The position numbers and the translations under genes are program-made. The notes beneath the pieces are model-generated. The model did no database searches and had not been told where the DNA came from. It was given only the letters and a program-made list of their open reading frames with translations. Positions 8,159 to 15,371 of a stretch of 64,000 nucleotides of DNA are shown here, one piece after another. Source of the stretch: SZUA-547 sp963669315 (GTDB taxonomy: Bacteria > Pseudomonadota > Alphaproteobacteria > Rhodobacterales > Rhodobacteraceae). How positions within the stretch are numbered: position 1 is the first letter of the stretch; every line of letters begins with the position of its first letter. The stretch is taken from assembly GCA_963669315.1 (NCBI GenBank), contig OY770021.1, forward strand, positions 248,001 to 312,000, given 5' to 3'.

Positions 8159-8215
8159 TCGGAAAGGCTTTGATGGCCACATCGTCACTAATTTCAATCA
8201 AGGTAATCAGTTCGT

Positions 8216-9229
8216 ATGGCAATTTCAGATGTAAATAGAGACGCTGTATTTAGGGCTGTTGAGGAGTACGACCGCCTCGGCGGAGAGCAGTTTCTCAAAG
8301 AATACGGTTTTGGCCGTGCTACCCGCTACCTACTGAGGCTCGACGGGCGGGATTACGACTCCAAAGCCATTGTTGGCGTTGCGCACAAGTTTGCCCGTCC
8401 GGATCAAGGCCCACTTCCAGCCTCCACATTCGCGGGTGGGAAAGCGGCTGCTGCTGGAACTCTTGAGCGGCTCGGTTTCGCGATTGTGGATACCGGTCCG
8501 ACGAGAAATCCCGACTGGACCCGAGACGAGCTTATTCTGGCGACAGAGTTTTACCGAATGCACGCACCAAGCATTCCGGGAAAGACGGGCACCAGGCTGA
8601 TAAAGCTTTCTGACGAAATCAGAGCGGTAGCCGGAAGCCTCGGGCTGCACGGCAATGACACGTTTCGGAACGCCAATGGCGTCTACATGAAACTTATGGA
8701 ATTAAGAAAATACGACCCGGACTACACTGGGAAAGGGTTGGGCAGAAAACTGCGGCAGATCGAGCAAGAAGTTTGGGACCTTGATCCCAGTGAGCTAGCA
8801 GCTTCGGCGGCCGCCATAAGAACGTCGCTCCAAGCCATCGCAGTGGGAACAATTCGGACTGAAGGAGTTACGGATGTAGTCGAGCCCGAAGTCGCAGAAG
8901 CTTCCGAAGGCGCTCTACTGACTCGAATTCACCGTTATCGGGAACGGGACCGCTCTATCGTCAAGCGTAAGAAGCAGGAGTTTCTGAAGAAGCATGGTCG
9001 GCTGTTTTGCGAGGCCTGCGGGTTTGATTTCGAGGAGCGCTATGGTGAACGTGGATCAGGCTTCATCGAGTGTCATCACACGCGACCAATCTCGGAGATG
9101 GAGCCTGGAGGAATGACCAAGCTATCTGAACTGGTGCTTGTCTGCGCCAACTGCCACCGGATGATCCACGCGAAGCGGCCATGGTTCGAGATTACGGAGC
9201 TTAGGAGCCTAATTCGCCCAGATCGCTAG
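8216..9229 (+). CDS. HNH restriction endonuclease, ScoMcrA-like
   Basis: 337 residues. Residues 1-90 resemble the N-terminal head domain of ScoMcrA-like modification-dependent nucleases (the segment running LDGRDYDSKAIVGVAH at 42-57 and the FAGG at 72-75). A middle domain spans about 98-175. The C-terminal HNH domain (about 240-325) has C265-x2-C268, ECHHTRP at 285-291 with the catalytic-type H287/H288, and C310-x2-C313-H314. Such proteins cut modified DNA (type IV restriction). The gene starts 57 bp after cas1 in the same direction with a weak ribosome-binding site, so it could be cargo of the element or an independent defence gene. Confidence 0.82.
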   Translation: MAISDVNRDAVFRAVEEYDRLGGEQFLKEYGFGRATRYLLRLDGRDYDSKAIVGVAHKFARPDQGPLPASTFAGGKAAAAGTLERLGFAIVDTGPTRNPDWTRDELILATEFYRMHAPSIPGKTGTRLIKLSDEIRAVAGSLGLHGNDTFRNANGVYMKLMELRKYDPDYTGKGLGRKLRQIEQEVWDLDPSELAASAAAIRTSLQAIAVGTIRTEGVTDVVEPEVAEASEGALLTRIHRYRERDRSIVKRKKQEFLKKHGRLFCEACGFDFEERYGERGSGFIECHHTRPISEMEPGGMTKLSELVLVCANCHRMIHAKRPWFEITELRSLIRPDR

Positions 9230-9318
9230 ATTAGGTGGCGGCAGGTCCAGCGGCTTCTGCACGACGAATGCTGTGTCGGCTTAAACGGGCTAGCGGCTAG
9301 GTGAGTGGATTAATAGCG

Positions 9319-10314
9319 CTACTTCACAATGAAGCTCGGCCCAAGGTCCGGATCAAAGGCATCTGGGCGGAAGCTGTCTCCCACACCAGCAGCGTAAACT
9401 TCCACGGCTTCGACTAAGCTTATGTAGGTCCCTTTGTTCTCGTGAATGAAATTACCTTCGTGCAGGTATATTGTAGTAATCCCCCAATTGTTGATTGGCG
9501 CATTCTCAATGCGGCACACAACGACCACGCAGTTGCTTCGCCTATCGCGGCAACCCTCGACTACAAATGAGTCGCCGTACTGGTTGGTTGAGAACGTCGC
9601 CCCGAATCTTAAGGCAGCCGCGTAATCATTGAGCGAACAGTCTGACCCACTTCGTGGGCACAAAGGGAACTCTGACGGCGTAAACCAGTTTGCTTGCAGC
9701 GCGCCCTCTGTAAGAGATTCTGTGATTTCTGGCAGGTTCGGTTGCTCTACCTGAGATCGATGCTCAAACAACCACTCCCCAAGCCCGCCTCCGGAAGCAG
9801 ACTTCGAACTGTTCGCCCAGTCTTCGAGTTTTCGTCTGCTAACCGCGGCTTCAGGTGCGGAAACGGTTCGCATCCAACCAAATTGACTGGGCAGTGCCCG
9901 GTGCTTTGGCTTTGACGGGTCAGCAAAGAACTCTTCAACCGAACCGTAAGCTTCAAGAATGCGTTTGAGTGTAATGGGGTTAAGCAGGATGTTTTCTAGC
10001 TTGGTGATCCAGCGCAGATTTTCTGGCCTATTGTTCATGCGGTTTGTGTCGATGTGATCGACGATGTGCTGCTTTGTTGGCGGCTCGCCGTGGAACGCAG
10101 TTGCGACGATCCTGTGGACCGGATCACCTGCAAATATGGCGTATCCGGTTTTGTCGTTCTTAGTCCCGAAGGTCCAATACCCGTCGAGCTGGCGTAGTCG
10201 CCCGTTCGGTCTTCTACGGCGCAGTATCGCCCCGTTGTCTCGGACTTCATACGTGTCGTTTTTGTACGTGCACGTTCGGGTCTCACTGAAAGTGTTAATA
10301 AATAGGTCAGACAT
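9319..10314 (-). CDS. HNH endonuclease, homing-type (HNH_3-like)
   Basis: 331 residues. Residues 20-60 resemble the NUMOD-type lead-in, with YEVRDNGAILRR and a GYWTFG turn. The HNH core follows: VHRIVATAFHG at 66-76, then VDHIDTNRMNN at 85-95 and the conserved PENLRWIT. This is the arrangement of phage and intron homing nucleases. The C-terminal two-thirds (to 331) is unrecognised, and its ending (FRPDAFDPDLGPSF) suggests an effector or specificity domain. The gene is read leftward and is convergent with the McrA-like gene (89 bp between them). No intron or intein was seen nearby, so it looks free-standing. Confidence 0.75.
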   Translation of the reverse strand: MSDLFINTFSETRTCTYKNDTYEVRDNGAILRRRRPNGRLRQLDGYWTFGTKNDKTGYAIFAGDPVHRIVATAFHGEPPTKQHIVDHIDTNRMNNRPENLRWITKLENILLNPITLKRILEAYGSVEEFFADPSKPKHRALPSQFGWMRTVSAPEAAVSRRKLEDWANSSKSASGGGLGEWLFEHRSQVEQPNLPEITESLTEGALQANWFTPSEFPLCPRSGSDCSLNDYAAALRFGATFSTNQYGDSFVVEGCRDRRSNCVVVVCRIENAPINNWGITTIYLHEGNFIHENKGTYISLVEAVEVYAAGVGDSFRPDAFDPDLGPSFIVK

Positions 10315-10454
10315 TTTTGCACCGTCTGTTCGGGGGTTGGGGGTAAATTGCAGCTTGAGCGCAGGAATTAGTCCGACCTTCCGCTCCGTTGTGCGGACTT
10401 AGAGTGCGAAGATCGAGAGGCTGAAACTGCTCCGGAGAAGTCGCCCGTAGATAC

Positions 10455-10889
10455 TCAAGCGGCTTCCGGGAATTCGGCGAAGATCAAATTAATGGGCTTC
10501 GCCCAGCCTTTGGTTGGATCCGCCGACCAACGATAGACTTCAAATGCAGCGGTTCGATAGGGGCCAACAAAGCCGCCTTTAGCACACCCGACAGAAGGCC
10601 AGATCTTTCCGAACTGTGACGCACGCAACTGTTCGTTCGTGCGAAAAATGTAGAACTCCCGATCCCCGTCGGTAACTTCAAGCTTCCACGCCTCAACGAT
10701 TTTTTCGAAATATTTGAAAAGCTGAAACAACGCCTTTTTTGTGTCGCGAGGAAAAGACTTCCGACCCGCCAAAATATCTCTCGCGAAGCGGTCAGAGAAG
10801 CCGCCGATCTCCGCCACATCTCTCGCTGAAAGCCCCAAGTAAGAACACATGGTTGCATAAAGCGCGTCTTGTCTGTGAAGTGCGTTCAT
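10455..10889 (-). CDS. Small HTH-containing protein with upstream operator pair
   Basis: 144 residues. The N-terminal 60 residues contain a helix-turn-helix-like stretch, LGLSARDVAEIGGFSDRFARD at about 18-38, with an AGRKSFP loop like XRE-type regulators. The C-terminal half (WKLEVTDGDREFYIFR and on) is not recognised. Two matching 18-bp palindromes lie 54 and 84 bp upstream of its ATG, which suggests autoregulation. It is read leftward, away from the 178-bp palindrome. A phage- or element-type repressor is the likeliest role. The regulator-operator link is inferred from position only. Confidence 0.6.
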   Translation of the reverse strand: MNALHRQDALYATMCSYLGLSARDVAEIGGFSDRFARDILAGRKSFPRDTKKALFQLFKYFEKIVEAWKLEVTDGDREFYIFRTNEQLRASQFGKIWPSVGCAKGGFVGPYRTAAFEVYRWSADPTKGWAKPINLIFAEFPEAA

Positions 10890-10942
10890 TGTTTCTCTCC
10901 TGAGAGGCGCGGCCCAGTGCCGTCTACCTGTTCAATGATCAT

Positions 10943-10960
10943 GGTTCCGAATTCGGAACC
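10943..10960. promoter_or_regulatory. Operator-like perfect palindrome 1
   Basis: GGTTCCGAATTCGGAACC is a perfect 18-bp palindrome, 54 bp upstream of the HTH gene's start at 10889. Together with the second site, its centre-to-centre distance is 30 bp, about three helical turns. That spacing suits two dimers on one face of the DNA. Confidence 0.7.
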
Positions 10961-10972
10961 TGTTTCACGTTT

Positions 10973-10990
10973 AGTTCCGAAATCGGAACC
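10973..10990. promoter_or_regulatory. Operator-like palindrome 2
   Basis: AGTTCCGAAATCGGAACC is a second copy of the same 18-bp site with two differences, separated from the first by 12 bp. The repeated TTCCGAA-TCGGAA half-sites make a chance origin unlikely. Confidence 0.68.
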
Positions 10991-11090
10991 AGTCAACGAG
11001 AAATGTTGAACTCGTGTCTGCGGAAGAATCCACCGCAGAAGTGTGAGCACCGGACTTTCATTGCTGGTCGCTAAACAGACTCCTCAAATA

Positions 11091-11268
11091 GCAAAGAGGC
11101 CTACCCCCGTCGGAGGTAGACCCCTCTATCGTTGTTCCAGGGGTATTTTTTCCCGGATATAACTATACCCCCGGGTGGACCACCCGGGGGTATAGTTATA
11201 TCCGGGAAAAAATATCCCTGGAGCACCTAGAGGGAGGCCTACATCCGATTAGGAGTAGGCCTCTTTGC
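11091..11268. repeat. 178-bp nested imperfect palindrome with hairpin at each end
   Basis: The two halves are reverse complements about a centre near 11179. The inner part (about 11136..11222) is almost perfect, with one mismatch over some 40 bp per arm: arms of CCAGGGGTA, a T-run, CCCGGATATAACTATA and CCCCCGGGTGG around a single A. The outer parts are looser and each forms its own hairpin. The left one is at 11096..11126. The right one is at 11234..11263, with a perfect GAGGCCTAC/GTAGGCCTC stem that ends in CTTT. The outer hairpins resemble terminators facing away from the centre. It lies between the HTH gene's operators and the decayed cas1. I do not know its class; a palindromic MITE or a paired terminator is possible. 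Confidence 0.8.
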
Positions 11269-11269
11269 G

Positions 11270-11598
11270 CTGCGCTCGTCGGTAATGCCAACTCACGAGA
11301 GATGTCCATTCTGCAGGAGGAAGCTAACGCAGTCCTTATTACCGCTCTGCGATCACATTCCGTGAGACGGTGGGCTCTGTTGTCAGCAAATGAGCACCGC
11401 GCGATCGACGACGGGTCCAAGCAGCTCCATGAGATCGAGAACGAAGGTACACCGGTCGGCCAAAGTGCGGTCGTGCCTGATCCCGATCGATAGTTATCGC
11501 CGCTGGAGAAGCCGCCGACCCGCACATGTCCCTTGAAGATGAAAATATCTTGGCTCAGTATCGCATCGATCGAACTCGGGGCTGTGGAGTGCCCCCGC
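11270..11598 (-). pseudogene. Decayed C-terminal fragment of a second cas1
   Basis: Read on the minus strand, this stretch matches the end of the intact Cas1 after one frame change. SSIDAILSQDIFIFKGHVR aligns with HPINAMLNYAYGILEGHVR, and GGFSSGD aligns with GVFASGHD. In a second frame, IGIRHDR-TLADRCTFVLDLME aligns with IGIMHDR-ISPDRHSFVFDLME, then VVDRAV with IVDRAV. Near 11290, CR-x-ELA aligns with CRLNPELA. The nucleotides agree closely too. It covers roughly residues 257-355 of 370, has a frameshift near 11490 and stops after it, and is cut at the IS end at 11599. It is therefore non-functional, and diverged enough that it is not a recent copy of the intact gene. Confidence 0.82.
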
Positions 11599-11640
11599 TG
11601 AATTGGTCCACCGTTATGTTTAGGAAACGGAGGACAGAGA

Positions 11641-11919
11641 ATGGCGAACAAGCGGCACAAGCCCGAAGAGATTGTTCGGAAGCTACGGCAGGTTGATGTG
11701 CTTGTCGGGCAGGGGATGACGCGTGTGGACGCGATCCGGGAGGTTCGTATCACCGAGCAGACCTATTACCGATGGCGAAAGCAGTATGGCGGCATGGGAA
11801 CCGACCAACTGAAGGAACTCAAACGGCTTCAGAAGGAGAACGAACGGCTGAGAAAGGCCGTGTCGGACCTGACCCTGGACAAGCTGATCCTGAAGGAAGC
11901 TGCACGGGGAAACTTTTGA
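11641..11919 (+). CDS. IS3-family transposase OrfA
   Basis: 92 residues. A helix-turn-helix DNA-binding domain of the IS3 OrfA type (RHKPEEIVRKLRQ, then ITEQTYYRWRKQYGGM) is followed by a leucine-zipper-like helix (LKELKRLQKENERLRKAV). It starts with GGAGG a few bases before the ATG (GGAGGACAGAGAATG). It ends at TGA 11917..11919, directly after a slippery sequence that would let ribosomes continue into orfB. Confidence 0.9.
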   Translation: MANKRHKPEEIVRKLRQVDVLVGQGMTRVDAIREVRITEQTYYRWRKQYGGMGTDQLKELKRLQKENERLRKAVSDLTLDKLILKEAARGNF

Positions 11920-12767
11920 GCCCCGCCCGTCGCCGCGCCTGCATCGAGCTGATCCGCAGTGAGATGAAGGTGTCGGAACGCCGGATCTGCCGGGTGCTGG
12001 GGCAGCATCGATCAACGCAAAGACATCAGCCACGCGGCCGAGAAGACGAAGACCGGCTTGTGGCCGACATGATCGAACTTGCCAGGCAATATGGCAGCTA
12101 CGGATACCGTCGCGTCGCTGCGCTGCTGAGAGACGCAGGCTGGCGGGTCAGCGACGGCCGGATCGAGCGATTATGGCGGCGAGAGGGTTTGAAGGTTCCA
12201 CCGAAGCAACCGAAGAAGGGACGGCTATGGCTGAACGATGGCTCGTGTGTGCGGCTTCGGCCAGAGTATCGGAACCATGTCTGGAGCTACGACTTCGTCC
12301 ATTGCCGGACGGATGACGGCAAGGCGTTCCGGACTTTGAACATCCTCGACGAGTTCAGCCGGGAATGCCTGGCGATCCGGGTGAAGCGAAAGCTGAACTC
12401 GACCGACGTGATCGACGCGCTCACCGATCTCTTCATCCTGCGCGGACCGCCCGAATTCGTCCGAAGCGACAATGGCCCCGAGTTCGTCGCCCAGGCCGTC
12501 CGGGACTGGATCGCCGCCGTTGGCGCGAAGACCGCCTTCATCGAGCCAGGCTCGCCGTGGGAGAACGGCTACGTCGAAAGCTTCAACGCCCGGTTCCGAG
12601 ACGAATTGCTCAACGGGGAGATCTTCTATTCGCTGAGAGAGGCCCAGATCATCATCGAGGGCTGGAGAAAGCACTACAACACGAAACGGCCCCACAGCGC
12701 ACTCGGCTATCGGCCACCGGCGCCAGAATCCATCGTCCCAATGGAAACCAGGCCAGTGATGCACTAA
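11772..12767 (+). CDS. IS3-family transposase OrfB (DDE integrase), made by -1 frameshift from orfA
   Basis: The open frame begins at 11772, but its first part is only the -1 shadow of orfA. True OrfB sequence starts near 11913 with LLSPARRRACIELI. It has the rve integrase core with WSYDFVH (first D), FVRSDNGPEF (second D) and ENGYVESFN (E), then the family's HYNTKRPHSALGYRPP tail. In orfA the codons G GGA AAC (11907..11913) form a GGGAAAC slippery heptamer just before the stop, and slipping back one base there gives exactly the OrfB reading. The full transposase is therefore an OrfAB fusion, 11641..12767. All catalytic residues are present, so the element could be active. Confidence 0.88.
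   Translation: MAKAVWRHGNRPTEGTQTASEGERTAEKGRVGPDPGQADPEGSCTGKLLSPARRRACIELIRSEMKVSERRICRVLGQHRSTQRHQPRGREDEDRLVADMIELARQYGSYGYRRVAALLRDAGWRVSDGRIERLWRREGLKVPPKQPKKGRLWLNDGSCVRLRPEYRNHVWSYDFVHCRTDDGKAFRTLNILDEFSRECLAIRVKRKLNSTDVIDALTDLFILRGPPEFVRSDNGPEFVAQAVRDWIAAVGAKTAFIEPGSPWENGYVESFNARFRDELLNGEIFYSLREAQIIIEGWRKHYNTKRPHSALGYRPPAPESIVPMETRPVMH
11907..11913 (+). promoter_or_regulatory. -1 programmed ribosomal frameshift site (GGGAAAC)
   Basis: The heptamer fits X XXY YYZ in the orfA frame (CGG GGA AAC TTT TGA). After a -1 slip the reading continues as CTT TTG AGC CCC, the start of the conserved OrfB sequence. Confidence 0.75.
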
Positions 12768-12792
12768 CATTCAAACCGGACCAATCAGGTGA

Positions 12793-13278
12793 GGCTGCCC
12801 AGTTGATCCATCAGAATTTCCCAAACCTATAAAATTTACGTATTACGATTTGCCTGAAAGAAAAAAGAAGTTTCCGGATATGTTTAATGGAGCCGGATCA
12901 TACCTTTTTATTTCAGAACAGGCGAAATCCGTTATTGAGAGATTCGATATTGGCAAAACTCAAATATTCCCCGTAACCATATACGAGTATGATGGCGTCA
13001 CGCCGCGACCAGAGAAATACTTCGTTTTGAACATTGCTGAATTTAAGCGTGGCTTTGTTTTGACGAAAACCGAAGGGGGCGCCGTTCTCATAGAAAACCG
13101 ATGGCGACTAAACTTTTATCAGCAGCCTGCCGTGCGTCCCTCCATTTCGGAAGGCGGGGACCTTTGGCTCGACCCGCTAGTCCGCCACATCCCATTTCTA
13201 TCCGATCGGCTGGCGAAAGCGATGAAGAAAGAGAAACTCTCAAACCTGCGTCTGAAGCTCTGCAAGGTTGTGGACTGA
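12793..13278 (+). pseudogene. 5'-truncated Imm11/DUF1629-like gene
   Basis: The reading frame is open from a stop at 12790..12792, 3 bp beyond the IS end, to 13278. It has no convincing start: the first candidate is a TTG at 12850, inside the conserved sequence. The visible 161 residues include KPIKFTYYDLPERKKKFPD, YLFISEQAKSVIERFDIG, IFPVTIYEYDG, YFVLNIAEF and a C-terminal PFLSDRLAKAMKKEKLSNLR. This resembles the Imm11 family, predicted immunity proteins against polymorphic toxins. The N-terminus was probably lost when the IS-linked deletion occurred. The 5' part is AT-rich, and the last 39 bp overlap the convergent sulfotransferase gene. The family assignment is moderate. Confidence 0.55.
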
Positions 13279-14166
13279 ACCGCGCGACCCCCTCACCCCT
13301 CTCTCCAACCACAGCCGCTGATCCGCTGGCAGCAGATCCGCCAGCCGGGCGGCATAGGCGGCGAGGTCGGCCTCAGTCAGATGGCCGCGCCAGCGCTCTG
13401 TACCGCCCTTGCGAAAGAACGCCGCCTCATCCTTGAAAAAGCCCATCCCGGCCTCCGGCGCGAACATCGCGGACCGCTGTTTCATCGCATCAAAGGAGGC
13501 GGCGGCGGCGATCTCCGCAGTCTCGGCCTCATCGACCGGAACGCCCAGCGCATCCGCCAGCCGGGACGTCTCGGCCGGAAGATCGGCGGACAGATCCGCA
13601 TAATGGAACAGATGAACATTCGGCAGATTGCGCCAGCGCCAGACCGACTGGAGGTGATGGCAAACGCTCTCCAGCGTCGCCACGCCGATCCCGCCCCGGT
13701 CGCCATTCAGACCGTGCAGGAATATCTCGAAACCCGCACGCGGATCTTCTGGGATGAACCGCCGACTCATCTTGTCCGCGCGGTTGGCGAAATGATCACG
13801 CACCGAGAAATGCACGTCGATGGGCCGCCGGAAACAGGTCAGATAGAGGCAGTCTTCGCGATAGGTGACGCCGTCCAGCGGCGTGTGGGTCTTGATGATC
13901 CGGCGATGGGTCTGCGTTTCGAAGATCGCCTTGATCTCCCGAAAATCGCGCATTTTCATATCCAGCCACGGCGACAGTTCCGAAAGCGGCCAGTTCAATC
14001 CCGTTCCATGTATGAGAAAGGCGCAGAGCGCCTGCATCCAGGTTGTGCCGGATTTGGGCGGGGTCGAGACGATGATGTCGCCGGCGCGCAGGTCGAACGC
14101 CCCCCAGCGCCGGGAGTCGGTGCTCTTGCAGTCATAGATCGCGGTGCGCTGCGGCGTTTCCATCAT
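13240..14166 (-). CDS. Sulfotransferase-domain protein
   Basis: 308 residues. The 5'-phosphosulfate-binding loop PPKSGTTW is at 36-43, and the 3'-phosphate region CFRRPIDVHFSVRDHF is about a third of the way in, so it should bind PAPS. The C-terminus has the usual GxxFFKDEAAFFRKGGTERWRG segment with the RKG-type motif. The frame is open further upstream, but the ATG pair at 14166/14163 starts the homologous region and has AAAGGGG before it. The substrate is unknown. The last residues (GSRGSVHNLAELQTQV) overlap the truncated Imm11-like gene by 39 bp, so the tail may have been altered at the island junction. Confidence 0.85.
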   Translation of the reverse strand: MMETPQRTAIYDCKSTDSRRWGAFDLRAGDIIVSTPPKSGTTWMQALCAFLIHGTGLNWPLSELSPWLDMKMRDFREIKAIFETQTHRRIIKTHTPLDGVTYREDCLYLTCFRRPIDVHFSVRDHFANRADKMSRRFIPEDPRAGFEIFLHGLNGDRGGIGVATLESVCHHLQSVWRWRNLPNVHLFHYADLSADLPAETSRLADALGVPVDEAETAEIAAAASFDAMKQRSAMFAPEAGMGFFKDEAAFFRKGGTERWRGHLTEADLAAYAARLADLLPADQRLWLERGVRGSRGSVHNLAELQTQV

Positions 14167-14244
14167 CGACCCCTTTTGCCGCGGTCGGCGGGGGAAGACA
14201 AATTGCGTCGAAGTCTCAATGGTTTTTCGTGCTAACCTCGGCCC

Positions 14245-14682
14245 ATGTACGATCAGCTGACCGCAAGAGACGTCGTCGAGACGCTGGAGTTGCTGCCCCA
14301 CCCCGAAGGCGGCTGGTATCGGGAGACGTGGCGCGCCAAGGCGGCGGAGGGAACACGCGCGACGGGCACCGCGATCTATTACCTGCTGGACGCGGAGAGC
14401 TTCAGTCACTGGCACCGGGTCGATGCGGATGAGATCTGGCACTACTACGCTGGCGCGCCGCTGACCCTGACGCTGTCGCCCAACGGCCATGACGCGGAAT
14501 CGCGGATGCTGGGGCCGGGTCTGCCTTCGGCGCAACGCCCGCAGGTTGTTGTGCCTGCCGGATGGTGGCAGACGGCGGCCTCGATGGGCGCGTGGACGCT
14601 CGTCGGCTGCACCGTTTCGCCCGGATTCGAATTCGAGGGTTTCGAGATGGCGCCGCCCGACTGGCGCCCCTCCCCTCGCTAA
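14245..14682 (+). CDS. Cupin_5 (DUF985) family protein
   Basis: 145 residues. It opens with LELLPHPEGGWYRETWRA and continues with AIYYLLDAESFSHWHRVDADEIWHYYAG, the hallmark of the DUF985/cupin_5 family, followed by PAGWWQTA and the closing GCTVSPGFEFEGFEM. A single cupin barrel is expected, with histidines (HWHR, EIWHYY) that could bind a metal. The family's reaction is not established. The gene is divergent from the sulfotransferase; the ATG at 14245 begins the conserved region. Confidence 0.88.
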   Translation: MYDQLTARDVVETLELLPHPEGGWYRETWRAKAAEGTRATGTAIYYLLDAESFSHWHRVDADEIWHYYAGAPLTLTLSPNGHDAESRMLGPGLPSAQRPQVVVPAGWWQTAASMGAWTLVGCTVSPGFEFEGFEMAPPDWRPSPR

Positions 14683-14743
14683 CGCGATGACGCGGCATGC
14701 GTTTTCACGCGACAAGCGGGCGCCGCTCGGCTAGATCATCGCC

Positions 14744-15370
14744 ATGACCGAAGATGCGCCACGCCTTTACCTGATTGCGCCGCCAACCGCCGGGGATGCG
14801 GCGTTCCCAGATCAGCTTTCCGCTGCGCTGGACGCCGCCGACGTCGCTTGCGTGCGGCTTCGGATGCGGGATTCGTCAGAGGCGGAGATCGCCCGCGCCG
14901 CCGATCGTCTGCGCCCGGTCTGCCATGACAGGGACGTGGCGCTGGTGGTGTCGGATTTCGTGGGACTTGTCGAGCCGCTGGGCATCGACGGCGTTCATCT
15001 GGAAGGCCGCAGCGCGAAGGCCGTGCGCGAGGCGCGCAAGGCGCTGGGGGCGGACCGTATCGTCGGCGCGTTCGGCGGCGCCTCCAAACACACCGGCATG
15101 ACGCTGGCCGAGGCCGGGGCGGACTATGTCTCTCTCGGCCCGATCGGCGACGGGGTCGGTTTGGGGGATGAAACAGCGACGCCCGATCTATTCAAGTGGT
15201 GGTTCGAGATGATCGAGACGCCGGTGGTGGCGGAAGGGCGGCTGAGCATCAAAGGAACCGCCGCCCTCGCCCCGTTTATCGACTTCCTCGCGCCGTCCCA
15301 CAGCGTCTGGGACCACCCGGATGGGGCGGCCGAGGCCGTGCGCGCATACGCCAAGGCATTGGCGGGTTGA
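14744..15370 (+). CDS. Thiamine-phosphate-synthase-like protein (ThiE/TenI fold)
   Basis: 208 residues of the TMP-synthase/TenI (beta/alpha)8 family: CVRLRMRDSSEAEI early on, then ALVVSDFVGLVEPLGIDGVHLEG, the glycine-rich segment after IVGAFG, and ADYVSLGPIG. ThiE joins the hydroxymethylpyrimidine and thiazole moieties of thiamine. The usual early RxK (as in QLREK) reads RLRMRD here, and the SxH phosphate site reads ASKH within GGASKHTG, so it may be a paralogue with altered function rather than the housekeeping ThiE. It starts 61 bp after the cupin gene, and no other thi genes are nearby. Confidence 0.7.
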   Translation: MTEDAPRLYLIAPPTAGDAAFPDQLSAALDAADVACVRLRMRDSSEAEIARAADRLRPVCHDRDVALVVSDFVGLVEPLGIDGVHLEGRSAKAVREARKALGADRIVGAFGGASKHTGMTLAEAGADYVSLGPIGDGVGLGDETATPDLFKWWFEMIETPVVAEGRLSIKGTAALAPFIDFLAPSHSVWDHPDGAAEAVRAYAKALAG

Positions 15371-15371
15371 C

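Larger units (their letters stand above)
11599..12787 (+). mobile_element. IS3-family insertion sequence
   Basis: A 1189-bp element with ends starting TG and finishing CA. The left end, TGAATTGGTCCACCGTTATG, and the complement of the right end, TGATTGGTCCGGTTTGAATG, form imperfect inverted repeats that share TTGGTCC. It carries the usual two overlapping frames, orfA and orfB. No matching 3-4 bp target duplication is visible (CGC on the left, GGT on the right). The left side abuts a truncated cas1 and the right side a truncated Imm11-like gene. This suggests that a deletion or recombination occurred at the element after insertion. The exact ends may be off by a few bases. Confidence 0.85.

Noticed and set aside
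2484..8173. Casposon terminal inverted repeats (AAAGTCTTTTCG at 2484..2495 against the complement of 8162..8173)
   Set aside because: Only 10 of 12 bases agree, the AAAGnCTTT core is itself nearly palindromic, and the flanks show no further match or duplicated target site.
11136..11223. Telomere-resolution site of a linear prophage or plasmid
   Set aside because: The palindrome has an odd centre base and an interior mismatch, and there is no protelomerase gene or other linear replicon gene nearby.
12788..12850. Alternative full-length start for the Imm11-like gene
   Set aside because: The only start codon is a TTG in the middle of the conserved sequence, and a stop lies 3 bp after the IS, so the 5' part is missing rather than mis-annotated.
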